NCBI RefSeq assembly: GCF_000518605.1
Contig: NZ_JADX01000010.1
Coordinates: 186,001 to 250,000, forward strand
Reading direction: 5' to 3'
DNA: 64,000 nucleotides
Source of the DNA: Shewanella fidelis ATCC BAA-318
GTDB lineage: Bacteria > Pseudomonadota > Gammaproteobacteria > Enterobacterales > Shewanellaceae
Part shown: positions 17,539 through 26,341 of the stretch, piece after piece
How the letters are laid out: every line of letters begins with the position of its first letter
Numbering within the stretch: the stretch's first letter is position 1
The notes under the pieces: generated by a model
The model's database searches: none
What the model was told of the DNA's origin: nothing
The model's input: only the letters and a program-made list of their open reading frames with translations
Program-made: the position numbers and the translations under genes

Positions 17539-18549
17539 TTATGCCTGATCCATTTTACCAACCATGATCGCAAGCTCTGCAGTACGATTAGCATAGCCCC
17601 ATTCATTGTCGTACCAAACATACAGCTTAACTTGAGTACCATTAACAACCATAGTCGATGGCGCATCAATAATGCTTGAGCGTGGATCGGTTTTATAATC
17701 GACCGACACTAGCGGGCGCTCTTCGTAGCCTAGAATACCGTTTAACTCACCTTCTGCCGCTTGCTGCAGCAACTGATTAACCTCAGCTTCAGTTGTTTCG
17801 CGCTCAACTTCAAATACACAATCAGTGATAGAAGCGTTTGCCAGTGGAATACGCACAGCGTGACCATTTAACTTACCCTTTAACTCAGGGAAGATATGGG
17901 TGATTGCTGTCGCACTACCTGTGGTTGTCGGAATTAAGCTTAAACCGCAAGCTCGCGCACGACGCAGATCTTTATGGGGCGCATCTAAGATCGTTTGAGT
18001 ATTGGTAATATCGTGAATCGTGGTCATCGAACCATGCTTGATACCAATCTTTTCATGGATCACTTTAACCACTGGCGCTAAACAGTTTGTGGTACAAGAA
18101 GCTGCAGTAACGATTGGGTGAATATCTTTATCGTAAAGGTCATGGTTAACTCCCATTACAATATTCAATACGCCTTCTTCTTTTACTGGTGCAGTTACTA
18201 CCACACGTTTAACCCCTTGATCCAAATAGGCTTGTAGTAAGGCTTTGGTTTTCATCACCCCTGAAGCTTCAATGACCACGTCACAGGCAGACCAATCAGT
18301 GTCTGCAATCACTTTATTGCGGGTAGTTATAATACGCTTATCACCAATAACAATATCGTTGCCATCAGCAGTAGCCTCTTCAGACCAGCGACCATGTACC
18401 GAGTCAAAGGTCAACAAATGGGCTAAGGTAGCAGCACCGCCTGCAGGATCGTTTATCTGTACAAACTCTACATCACTATTGCTCCATGCAGAGCGTAACG
18501 CCAGACGGCCCATTCTACCGAAGCCATTGATACCAATTTTGATTGTCAT
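17539..18549 (-). CDS. Glyceraldehyde-3-phosphate dehydrogenase, ArsJ-associated
   Basis: 336 residues, full length. An N-terminal NAD-binding fold (INGFGRMGR, residues 7-14) and the catalytic Cys152 in TAASCTTNC are intact. In the arsenic context it is expected to form 1-arseno-3-phosphoglycerate from arsenate, NAD and glyceraldehyde-3-phosphate, which ArsJ exports, giving resistance to pentavalent arsenic without prior reduction. A role in glycolysis cannot be excluded, but a dedicated paralogue is more likely given acr3 and arsJ on either side. AGAGACGA lies before the ATG. The gap to acr3 is 139 bases. Confidence 0.93.
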   Translation of the reverse strand: MTIKIGINGFGRMGRLALRSAWSNSDVEFVQINDPAGGAATLAHLLTFDSVHGRWSEEATADGNDIVIGDKRIITTRNKVIADTDWSACDVVIEASGVMKTKALLQAYLDQGVKRVVVTAPVKEEGVLNIVMGVNHDLYDKDIHPIVTAASCTTNCLAPVVKVIHEKIGIKHGSMTTIHDITNTQTILDAPHKDLRRARACGLSLIPTTTGSATAITHIFPELKGKLNGHAVRIPLANASITDCVFEVERETTEAEVNQLLQQAAEGELNGILGYEERPLVSVDYKTDPRSSIIDAPSTMVVNGTQVKLYVWYDNEWGYANRTAELAIMVGKMDQA

Positions 18550-18688
18550 AGTCGTCTCTTAATCTGTTTTGAGTTTTAACTGTTATTGCTTAAATCTAGT
18601 TTGTGTCACTAAAGCTAGCTTCTTATTACAGGATTGATACCGCAAGAATTGCCCCCATGACTTGCTGCACTCGCCCTAAAGCAACTGC

Positions 18689-19720
18689 TTAGCTGTTTGC
18701 TTCTTCGGCAAACATATGGCGACTGCGGTTAGCAATTGCCACTAAAGACAGCATCACAGGTACTTCAACTAACACGCCAACAACAGTTGCGAGCGCTGCA
18801 CCTGAGTGTAAACCAAATAATGAAATCGCTACTGCAACCGCAAGCTCAAAGAAGTTCGATGTTGCAATCATGCATGCTGGCGCCGCAACTTTATGGCTCA
18901 GCTTCATCTTTTTCGCCGCATAAAATGCAATGAAGAAGATACCGTAAGTTTGAATCAATAGCGGAATCGCAATCAAAGCAATATTTTGCGGCTCGGCGAT
19001 AATGGTTTCTGCTTGAAAACCAAATAGTAGCACCACAGTAGACAGTAAACCGAGCATAGACCAAGGCTTAAGTTTAGCCACAAACGCATTTAACTGCGTG
19101 TCGTCACCTTTTTTCTGCAGCAGATAGCGAGTTACGATCCCGGCAAGTAATGGTAAGACAACATACAAGCCTACTGACGAAAGCAGCGTCGCCCAAGGAA
19201 CTTGAATATCACTTACACCGAGCAATAGTGCTGTAATTGGTGCAAAGGCTACTACCATGATCAGATCGTTTACCGACACTTGAACTAAAGTGTAGTTCGG
19301 GTCGCCTTTAGTTAATTGGCTCCATACAAAAACCATGGCAGTACAAGGCGCAACGCCAAGTAAAATCATGCCCGCTATATATTCACTTGCTGTTTGTGGA
19401 TCAACAAAGTCGACAAAGAATACTTTAAAGAACAGCCAACCCAATGCAGCCATAGTAAACGGCTTGATTAACCAGTTGATAACTAAAGTCAGTACTAAAC
19501 CTTTTGGGCTTTTACCCACATCTTTCACAGCTGAAAAGTCGATTTGCACCATCATCGGATAAATCATGACCCAAATAAGTACAGCAATTACAAAGTTCAC
19601 ATGAGCATATTCAAGCCCAGCAACCACTGCGAATGTATCTGGAGCTATATTCCCCAAAAATACTCCGGCTAAAATAGCCAGACCGACCCACACACTTAAA
19701 TAACGTTCAAAAATACCCAT
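18689..19720 (-). CDS. ACR3-family arsenite efflux permease
   Basis: 343 residues with about ten transmembrane helices. The essential Cys of the family is C126 in [49 protein letters not shown] near the C-terminus is also characteristic. It exports As(III), driven by the proton gradient, across the inner membrane. It is the second gene of the operon, 57 bases after arsR. No arsC (arsenate reductase) is in the cluster, so As(III) must come from outside or from a reductase encoded elsewhere. Family names in use are arsB and acr3. Confidence 0.94.
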   Translation of the reverse strand: MGIFERYLSVWVGLAILAGVFLGNIAPDTFAVVAGLEYAHVNFVIAVLIWVMIYPMMVQIDFSAVKDVGKSPKGLVLTLVINWLIKPFTMAALGWLFFKVFFVDFVDPQTASEYIAGMILLGVAPCTAMVFVWSQLTKGDPNYTLVQVSVNDLIMVVAFAPITALLLGVSDIQVPWATLLSSVGLYVVLPLLAGIVTRYLLQKKGDDTQLNAFVAKLKPWSMLGLLSTVVLLFGFQAETIIAEPQNIALIAIPLLIQTYGIFFIAFYAAKKMKLSHKVAAPACMIATSNFFELAVAVAISLFGLHSGAALATVVGVLVEVPVMLSLVAIANRSRHMFAEEANS

Positions 19721-19749
19721 AATATTTGGCCTATTACTACAAAATTTTG

Positions 19750-19768
19750 CTAACCCAATTAGGGTTAG
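19750..19768. repeat. Hairpin between arsR and acr3
   Basis: CTAACCC (19750-19756) and GGGTTAG (19762-19768) around AATTA form a perfect 7-bp inverted repeat in the 57-base gap. Without a T-run it is more likely an mRNA processing or stabilising stem than a terminator. Confidence 0.65.
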
Positions 19769-19777
19769 TTTTAACGG

Positions 19778-20122
19778 TTAGCAGCAGTGTTTAACTCTTT
19801 CAGGGCGATCGCCCATCTGCTCAAGGTTTATTAAATTGCCACCGATCAGTTCAGCTTCATTGTTCGCTAGAGTTTGTAAGATCTCACTTGCCCAACCTGG
19901 TAACTCAGGATTAATACTATAAAAAACCCATTGTCCTTGGCGTCTATCTACCAATAAGCCAAGCTTACGAAGTTGCGCCAAGTGACGAGAAACCTTTGGT
20001 TGGATCTCATCAAGCGCTGCCATTAATTCACAGACACATAGCTCTGACTGTGCTTGGATAAGCAGTAAACTACGCATTCTGGTGTCATCAGCTAAGGCTT
20101 TAAAAAAACTTAACGGTGTCAT
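19778..20122 (-). CDS. arsR: ArsR-family arsenite-responsive repressor
   Basis: 114 residues with the winged-helix fold of ArsR/SmtB. The metal site motif ELCVCEL puts C29 and C31 on the DNA-recognition helix region, and C113-C114 end the protein (VKHCC), an extra Cys pair that could complete an As(III) site. QPKVSRHLAQLRKLGLLVDRR is the recognition helix. It is the first gene of the arsR-acr3-gap-arsJ operon and should repress its own promoter until As(III) binds. The promoter at 20167-20195 contains a matching dyad. Confidence 0.95.
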   Translation of the reverse strand: MTPLSFFKALADDTRMRSLLLIQAQSELCVCELMAALDEIQPKVSRHLAQLRKLGLLVDRRQGQWVFYSINPELPGWASEILQTLANNEAELIGGNLINLEQMGDRPERVKHCC

Positions 20123-20166
20123 AGTCAGCTCTCGACAAATTCATTGCAAAAACAAATATACGCCAA

Positions 20167-20195
20167 ATAATATATATGGATTTTCATATAAGCAA
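20167..20195 (-). promoter_or_regulatory. Ars operon promoter with operator dyad in the spacer
   Basis: On the minus strand TTGCTT (20195-20190) and TATTAT (20172-20167) are separated by exactly 17 bases. TATATG (20173-20178) and CATATA (20185-20190) form a dyad around six bases, so a bound repressor would cover the spacer and block polymerase. It is 45 bases upstream of the arsR start. The ArsR link is inferred from position. Confidence 0.75.
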
Positions 20196-20260
20196 GTTTG
20201 TTGATGATATTTTTATCCGTGTTACTTACCTTTTATGACAAGCGTGCGAATTACGGCCAT

Positions 20261-20290
20261 AAAAAAGGCTTCCCCTAGGAAGCCTTTTTT
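20261..20290. terminator. Terminator of pmbA
   Basis: A perfect 13-bp stem (20261-20273 with 20278-20290) around CCTA, with A-run and T-run. It lies after pmbA on the minus strand and separates it from the ars promoter. Confidence 0.9.
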
Positions 20291-20327
20291 ACTGTTGTTT
20301 GCTGTTTAAACCTGCACGATACTTAGC

Positions 20328-21668
20328 TTAATTACCAGCAATCTTCATCTTATCCATCAAAATACCGCCTGTGCGGATCGATGAACGTAAGTCGCGATCT
20401 TTAGCGACTGCAACAATATTTTTATACATATCTTTCAGGTTACCAGCGATGGTGATCTCTTCAACTGGATACAAGATAACGCCATTTTCAACATAGAAAC
20501 CAGCTGCACCGCGAGAGTAATCACCTGTTACTGTGTTTACACCTTGCCCCATCACCTCTGTCACAATTAAACCAGTGCCCATCTCTTTAACCAGTTGATC
20601 AAAGGTTTGCCCTGTCGTTGACAGTGTCCAGTTATAAATCCCGCCAGCATGGCCAGTATTGCTTAAGCCTAGCTTACGTGCCGAGTAGCTAGTTAACAGA
20701 TAAGTCGCTAAACGACCGTTGTCGATAATATCGCGAGCCTGTGTTGCCACACCTTCACTGTCGTATGCAGAACTTGCCAGAGCGCCGACTAACAAAGGAT
20801 CTTCATGGATGCTAAACCAGTCTGGGAAGACTTGCGTATCAATCGCATCCAATAAAAAGCTCGATTTGCGGTATAAGCTCCCTCCGCTAATCGCACCAAC
20901 TAAATGACCCATTAATCCGGTCGCGATTTCAGGCGAAAACAGCACTGGTAATTGCGTGGTAGCAATCTTGCGACCGCCTAAACGACCCGCAGTTTTCTCA
21001 GCAGCCTTACGACCAATAATCTCAGGGGCTGTCATGTCACTGAACTTGCGCGCAACCGTGTAATCATAATCACGCTGCATGCCACCTTCGTGTTCACCAA
21101 TGGCTACGCAACTTAGACTATAACGCGAGCTGCAAAAACCATTTAAGAAACCGTGACTATTACCATAAACCTTCACGCTCGAGTGTGCGTTAGCGCTTGC
21201 GCCGTCTGAAGTCTGTACTCGTTTATCGGTATCTAAGGCTGCTTCTTCAGCTAATACAGCAAGCCGAGTTAACTCTTCCGGTGAAATATCTTCAGGGTGG
21301 TATAAATCAAGATCCGGAAACTCAGTCGCCATTAACGACTTTTCAGCCAAGCCGTTGAACGGATCTGCCGAAGTAAAGCGAGCAATATCATCAGCCGCTT
21401 TTACTGCTTGCTCAATCGCAGCTTTACTTAGATCTGATGTGGATGAGCTACCTTTACAGCCATCTCTAAAAACAGTGATCCCCAGAGCACCATCTTTATT
21501 AAATTCTACAGTCTCAACTTCTCTCATACGGGTTGAAACTGACAAGCCTTGCTGCTTACTAATGGCAACTTCAGCTCCTGAAGTGCCTAAGGTTTTTGCA
21601 TATTCCAGCGCCATTGAAACGGCGTCTTTCAAGGAATCTAATTCAATATCAATGCTAGGTGAAGACAC
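20328..21668 (-). CDS. pmbA: Metalloprotease PmbA/TldE
   Basis: 446 residues, full length. Together with TldD it forms a cytosolic heterodimeric protease (TldD holds the zinc). PmbA is needed for maturation of peptide antibiotics such as microcin B17 and for degrading CcdA in E. coli. The family blocks GYSRGAAGFYVENGVILYPVEEITIAGNLKDM near the C-terminus and TSGAEVAISKQQGLSVSTR near the start are clear. It starts at a GTG at 21668 with AAAGAG upstream. It is divergent from yjgA/darP as in E. coli. Its partner tldD lies about 8 kb away. Confidence 0.95.
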   Translation of the reverse strand: MSSPSIDIELDSLKDAVSMALEYAKTLGTSGAEVAISKQQGLSVSTRMREVETVEFNKDGALGITVFRDGCKGSSSTSDLSKAAIEQAVKAADDIARFTSADPFNGLAEKSLMATEFPDLDLYHPEDISPEELTRLAVLAEEAALDTDKRVQTSDGASANAHSSVKVYGNSHGFLNGFCSSRYSLSCVAIGEHEGGMQRDYDYTVARKFSDMTAPEIIGRKAAEKTAGRLGGRKIATTQLPVLFSPEIATGLMGHLVGAISGGSLYRKSSFLLDAIDTQVFPDWFSIHEDPLLVGALASSAYDSEGVATQARDIIDNGRLATYLLTSYSARKLGLSNTGHAGGIYNWTLSTTGQTFDQLVKEMGTGLIVTEVMGQGVNTVTGDYSRGAAGFYVENGVILYPVEEITIAGNLKDMYKNIVAVAKDRDLRSSIRTGGILMDKMKIAGN

Positions 21669-21894
21669 AGTTTTACTCTTTATTTATCGGCAATGGCGCT
21701 AGCATAACAAACCCAAATGCCAATCTCATTAAATAATCCCACTACAACTAGCTCAATCACCAGCTTGAACAAAAAAAAATCAGCTAACTAGCCGCTAAAA
21801 GCCGTGTTAAAGGCTGTTACAGGCAAAAATAGACAAGGAAATAAGCAAGTTTAGATGTTATTATTAGCACAGAATTTGTAAGAGATTTTTAGAT

Positions 21895-22437
21895 ATGAAG
21901 ATTGTCGGTGACTCAGAGCACTTCCACCAGCCGTACGACCAAGATGATAACTACGAAAGTAGAGCGGACGTAAAACGCGAAATTGCCATTTATCAAGAGT
22001 ATGGCAAAAAGCTGGTTGCACTCAGTAAAAGCCAAGTGCAAAAGCTAAATTTAGACGAAACTCTGTATGATAATATTTTGAAAGCTAAAACCATCAAAAT
22101 TAATACCGAAGCTTATCGTCGTCATATTCAATACATTGGCAAACTCATGCGTTATGTCGAGCTAGAAGAGCTTGAACTTGCACTAAAAAATGTGTTGAAC
22201 CAAAACAGTAATGAAAGCGCTAAAACCAATGTTGCGGATAAAACTCGTGACCAGCTGATTGCTGAGGGTGATACTGCAATTCAAAGCTTGATTGAACAGC
22301 ACCCAGAGTTTGACCGCCAAAAGCTACGTCAGCTAGTTCGTCAAACAAAGAAAGAGCTTTCAAAAAACGCAGATATTGATGCGTCAAAAACAGCGAAAGA
22401 ATTAAGTAAATATTTACGTAACGAGATCAAAGATTAA
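21895..22437 (+). CDS. yjgA: Ribosome biogenesis factor YjgA (DarP)
   Basis: 180 residues, highly charged and helical. It associates with the late 50S ribosomal precursor in E. coli and helps its assembly (name also darP). SRADVKREIAIYQEYGKKLVALSKSQVQKL and the C-terminal LIEQHPEFDRQKLRQLVRQTKKE are conserved parts of the family. AGAGA lies 10 bases before the ATG. It is divergent from pmbA and ended by a strong terminator. Confidence 0.94.
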   Translation: MKIVGDSEHFHQPYDQDDNYESRADVKREIAIYQEYGKKLVALSKSQVQKLNLDETLYDNILKAKTIKINTEAYRRHIQYIGKLMRYVELEELELALKNVLNQNSNESAKTNVADKTRDQLIAEGDTAIQSLIEQHPEFDRQKLRQLVRQTKKELSKNADIDASKTAKELSKYLRNEIKD

Positions 22438-22478
22438 TCGTAACAAATATAGACATCATCGCTATATAACTACACAAT

Positions 22479-22515
22479 AGCTCCCTAAGTCTTTAACTGA
22501 CTTAGGGAGCTTTTT
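22479..22515 (+). terminator. Rho-independent terminator of yjgA/darP
   Basis: A 13-bp stem, 22479-22491 with 22499-22511, closed by a 7-base loop and followed by a T-run. Confidence 0.9.
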
Positions 22516-22584
22516 ATTTGTTTTAATTCAAACAAAAAGCCCGCCTAGAACCCAGTACAAATTTGCAGCACAAGGAATATGCAC

Positions 22585-25104
22585 ATGCGCCTGCCCCAAA
22601 CACTGGCCACTCTGCCTTTATCTTTTCTTTGCCTATCACTATTAAGCGGCTGTAACGGCTCGTCTGATGACAGTGGCGATACCGACAACGGTGGTACTTA
22701 TAGTCTTTCACTCAGTTACAAAACCGTTGTTAATGGCGCTTGTGCAGAAGCAACCGATTCATTAAGTTTTGATGCCAATGGTGCATTTTGTGCTGTCGCC
22801 CACCTAAAACAAGACAACAGCAACCGTAGTGGCAAACTTATTAGCTTTTCAAGCAGCTTTGGCGAGCTTTCAGTAGCCACTAAACTGACCAACAATAGTG
22901 GTCAAGCAGAGATCCTTGTCAGTAACAGTACAGGGGCTGAAGGCGCAGGCACGTTAACCGCTAATTTTAGCGAAGGCGAAAATAATGCCAGTGCTACACG
23001 TAATTTTGAGTTCACTTCAAGTACTAATCCATCAGAACCTAAATTTACGCTAAATAGCGCAATCATTAATGGCACCCAAGTGGTCACCCAGTTTAAAGCT
23101 GAAGAAACAGTGCAGCTACAAGCACAGTTCTTAGACGAGCAGGGACAAGGCATTGCAGGTAAAATGGCCAGCTTTACTGCAGGTAATGCTAGCTTAAATC
23201 CAAGTTCAGCACTGACCAAAGATAACGGCATTGCTCAGGTTAGCTATACCCCAACAGATAGCGAACTTGGCGCAGCAAACTTCACTGTCACCCTTGAGAA
23301 TGACGGTGTCACCTACCAAAGCTCAGGCTTATATGAAGTGCTTGCTAAAGATGCCGTTAGCGACGATGGGGTGATTGTTATCGGCCACTTCTCTGCTGAC
23401 GGCAAAAGCTTTACAGAAAATCAACTTGCAACCACCTTACCTGACGATAAAACAGTCAGTGCCGGCGGTACATTTGGTGTCACCGCAGATGTGGCAACTA
23501 AAAATGAAGATGGTAGCTACACTCGTCTGCAAACGCCTACCAGCGTAACATTCAGCTCGAGCTGCGTAGTAAGTAATAATGCCAGTATCGATTCACCAGT
23601 AACGACCCTTTCTGGTACAGCTAGCTCAACTTTCCAAAACACAAGTTGTAGTGGTAACAGTGAACGAGATGATCAGATCACAGCTTCGGTGATTGCTGGC
23701 AATCAAACGGTTTCGGCAACCTTAGACTTCTCACTAGCGAGCCAAACACTGGCGAATTTAAGCTTTGTTTCTGCAGAGCCTACTTCTATTCGAATTCAAG
23801 GCGCAGGCGGTACAGGTTCAAGTGAGTCATCATTGATCACCTTTAAAGTGGCCGATGCCAATGGCCAACCAATTGCACAACAAGATGTTGAGTTCTCACT
23901 CGACACCACTGTGGGCGGCATCGCTTTTGCTAATGGCAATATTACGACTAGCAACACCAGTAACTCTGCCGGCCTAGTAAGCGCAACAGTGCTATCAGGC
24001 ACTATGCCAACACCAGTACGCGTGCTAGCAACAGCTACATCTGATGGCGAGTCTGTCACAACCCAATCTGAACAACTCACCATTAATACTGGTTTGCCAC
24101 AGCAGCTAGGCTTTAGCTTATCAAGCAGCTTATTTAATCCAGAAGCGGCTAACCATAACGGTGAAGTCGTTACCATTACGGCTTTCGCATCAGATAGCTT
24201 TGGTAACCCTGCTCCTGATGACACTACCATCAACTTCACCTCTGAAGGTGGCCAAATTCAGCCAAGTTGTGCCACGGTAAACGGTACTTGTAGTGTTAAT
24301 TGGACTGCGGCAGATCCACGTGTGCCAGATCACCGTATCACAGTACTTGCTTATGCGTTAGGCCATGAAACCTTCTTTGATACCAACGGTAATAATATCT
24401 TTGATGATGCAGATGGTGGCGCTGTTGCAGAAGCTTGTTTAAATGCAAACGGAGACACGGTTGCCTGCTCAGGCAACGGTATGGATATCGAAACCTACCA
24501 TGCTGGCGGCTTCAGTGATTTAGGTGACGCCTTCCGTGATGATGATGAATCATTTTCTCACTCTGCAGGCGAGCCGTACTTTAATACTGGCTCAAGTGCT
24601 AACTATCAAGGTGCTGATGGCAAATTTAATGGCCCACAGTGCACAGGTAGCTTATGTGGTGAAGGCCAAGCTAATAAGACTTATATCCGTAAAGCCCTGA
24701 TCATGACGATGTCAGGCTCTGATGCGCATTTTGAAATCCATCAAGATGGCAACCTTATTTATAGCGATGGCCAAACGGAAGAGATTATTACCACAGCAAT
24801 CCCTGCAGGTGGTTTCTCAGTATTTAATGTACGTTTCTTCGATAGCGCTAACCAGATCCTACCGGCAGGAACCAATATCACAACGACGGCTAGCAAAGGT
24901 GAGTTAGATGCAGATCCTTATGAAGTACGCAACCGTAATAGCCATGGTGGCAGCAGCACTAGCTTTGTGTTGACCAATGATATTGATCCTACCAGCACTG
25001 ATGAGCCAACAAAGCTCAGCTTAGTATCTATTGAGTCTGAAACACCTAAGGCAATCAAGTCAGGTATTTCATTTAGCGTTGAGCTATCAGCACCACAACC
25101 ATAA
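22585..25104 (+). CDS. Large Ig-like-domain surface lipoprotein, unknown role
   Basis: 839 residues from the ATG at 22585, chosen because AAGGA then lies 8 bases upstream; an in-frame ATG two codons earlier is too close. The lipobox LSGC puts the lipidated Cys at residue 23, followed by a Ser/Asp/Gly-rich linker. The rest is a chain of about six to seven beta-rich modules of bacterial Ig/invasin (Big_1-like) type, e.g. LQAQFLDEQGQGIAGKMASF and ITFKVADANGQPIAQQDVEF. DTNGNNIFDDAD (near residues 605-615) resembles a calcium-binding loop. It is probably anchored in the outer membrane. Ligand and function are unknown. It ends at a hairpin shared with the convergent permease gene. Confidence 0.8.
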   Translation: MRLPQTLATLPLSFLCLSLLSGCNGSSDDSGDTDNGGTYSLSLSYKTVVNGACAEATDSLSFDANGAFCAVAHLKQDNSNRSGKLISFSSSFGELSVATKLTNNSGQAEILVSNSTGAEGAGTLTANFSEGENNASATRNFEFTSSTNPSEPKFTLNSAIINGTQVVTQFKAEETVQLQAQFLDEQGQGIAGKMASFTAGNASLNPSSALTKDNGIAQVSYTPTDSELGAANFTVTLENDGVTYQSSGLYEVLAKDAVSDDGVIVIGHFSADGKSFTENQLATTLPDDKTVSAGGTFGVTADVATKNEDGSYTRLQTPTSVTFSSSCVVSNNASIDSPVTTLSGTASSTFQNTSCSGNSERDDQITASVIAGNQTVSATLDFSLASQTLANLSFVSAEPTSIRIQGAGGTGSSESSLITFKVADANGQPIAQQDVEFSLDTTVGGIAFANGNITTSNTSNSAGLVSATVLSGTMPTPVRVLATATSDGESVTTQSEQLTINTGLPQQLGFSLSSSLFNPEAANHNGEVVTITAFASDSFGNPAPDDTTINFTSEGGQIQPSCATVNGTCSVNWTAADPRVPDHRITVLAYALGHETFFDTNGNNIFDDADGGAVAEACLNANGDTVACSGNGMDIETYHAGGFSDLGDAFRDDDESFSHSAGEPYFNTGSSANYQGADGKFNGPQCTGSLCGEGQANKTYIRKALIMTMSGSDAHFEIHQDGNLIYSDGQTEEIITTAIPAGGFSVFNVRFFDSANQILPAGTNITTTASKGELDADPYEVRNRNSHGGSSTSFVLTNDIDPTSTDEPTKLSLVSIESETPKAIKSGISFSVELSAPQP

Positions 25105-25105
25105 C

Positions 25106-25120
25106 TAATACCAATTAGTA
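25106..25120. repeat. Short interspersed motif TAATACCAATTAGTA, copy 1
   Basis: This 15-base motif follows the lipoprotein stop codon directly. An exact reverse-complement copy is at 62549-62563, and a shorter match (12 bases) at 1796-1807. Confidence 0.75.
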
Positions 25121-25136
25121 TAACCGCTGACAGTTA

Positions 25137-25169
25137 AAAGCCCGCGTTCAACTAATGAACGCGGGCTTT
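25137..25169. terminator. Hairpin between lipoprotein and ABC-2 permease genes
   Basis: A perfect 14-bp stem (25137-25150 with 25156-25169) around ACTAA. T-runs are short on both sides, so efficiency is uncertain, but its place between convergent genes fits a shared terminator. Confidence 0.75.
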
Positions 25170-25203
25170 GTCATATTACGTTAGCAAAAAGAGATTATGG
25201 CAA

Positions 25204-26340
25204 TCAACTTACAGGCTTTAAACGCTTAGATACGCCCCAATAAGCCAAAGCGAAGAACACCGCTACCATGGCCCATAACTGCAGCCACTGCGGCATAATA
25301 CTCTGCCATGATGCGCCCATTTGATTTAATTCAAGCATCGCCATAATACCCGGCACCGCTGGCACGATTTGCGAAATAGCCACCACAGGCTCAGGAATTA
25401 ATGCTGTAGGCCATACAAAACCTGATACAAACAAAATCGGCATAGAGATCAGCAATAACACTTGGGTAGGTAAGTCTCGGCGAGTAAACAAGCTACTAAA
25501 GGCGATCCCTGCTGCACTCGTAGCTAATAGAAATGGCAACATCAACAAAGCCACTCGGCCGATACTTGCTTGTAAGCTAACGTCATACCAATAGTAACAG
25601 TAGCCAACGTAGTAGCTGCTAAGCAGACTATACACCAGCATAAATGCCGCTATACGGCCACAAACTAACTTAAGCGGACTCACTTGTTGCCAATAGCCTT
25701 GTGCTCGCCACTGACTAGCTCCCAGAATGCCGGTGCCTATCAGCAAGGTTTGATGCAAAATAAGCAAGAATAATCCCGGCACAATATACGGTGTATAACC
25801 TAAGCTCGGGTTAAATGCCGGAATGCTATTAAGCTTAACCACATTAAGGCTCTGCTCTACTGCCTTAGCGTTATCGCCTTGGGCTAACATGCCTAAACGC
25901 TGTATATTTTGCCCAGCATCAAGACCTGCCGAAATAAGACCTTCCGCCACAGCGGAATAGATCAAGAAGTAACTGGCATCGCCGCCATAACTTAAGGTCA
26001 CGCCCTTACCTAAAAGTAGGTCACGCCTAAAATTGGCGGGGATCACTAATAAACCATGAGCACGGCCAGTTTCAATCCAGCGTTTGGCTTCATCAATTGA
26101 ACCCAACTCGGCAATCACAGAAATTTTAGGGCTAGCATCAGCATGACGTATCAACTGACGACTCAGCGAAGATCTATCATGATCAATCACCACCAATTGT
26201 TGTTCTGTTGGCACTTGGTGCAAATACGGCAATGGATACAGAATCGAGTAAAACAGCACTCCGCCAAACACCGTAATCACAATCGTTTTGTCAGCAAGAA
26301 TCGCTTTAAGCTCTGCCCAAATTAACTGTAAAAGACTCAT
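25204..26340 (-). CDS. ABC-2 type transporter permease (second)
   Basis: 378 residues: an N-terminal hydrophobic segment (about 17-38), a large periplasmic domain (about 40-170) and five C-terminal transmembrane segments, the layout of the ABC-2 membrane family (YhhJ/YbhR type). GGAG sits 8 bases before the ATG and 1 base separates it from the upstream permease gene, so the two are translationally coupled. It should form a heterodimeric channel with the neighbouring permease. No ATP-binding subunit is encoded nearby. Confidence 0.88.
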   Translation of the reverse strand: MSLLQLIWAELKAILADKTIVITVFGGVLFYSILYPLPYLHQVPTEQQLVVIDHDRSSLSRQLIRHADASPKISVIAELGSIDEAKRWIETGRAHGLLVIPANFRRDLLLGKGVTLSYGGDASYFLIYSAVAEGLISAGLDAGQNIQRLGMLAQGDNAKAVEQSLNVVKLNSIPAFNPSLGYTPYIVPGLFLLILHQTLLIGTGILGASQWRAQGYWQQVSPLKLVCGRIAAFMLVYSLLSSYYVGYCYYWYDVSLQASIGRVALLMLPFLLATSAAGIAFSSLFTRRDLPTQVLLLISMPILFVSGFVWPTALIPEPVVAISQIVPAVPGIMAMLELNQMGASWQSIMPQWLQLWAMVAVFFALAYWGVSKRLKPVS

Positions 26341-26341
26341 A

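Noticed and set aside
16173..20122. Mobile element carrying the ars operon
   Set aside because: No transposase, integrase or terminal repeats were found at either edge.
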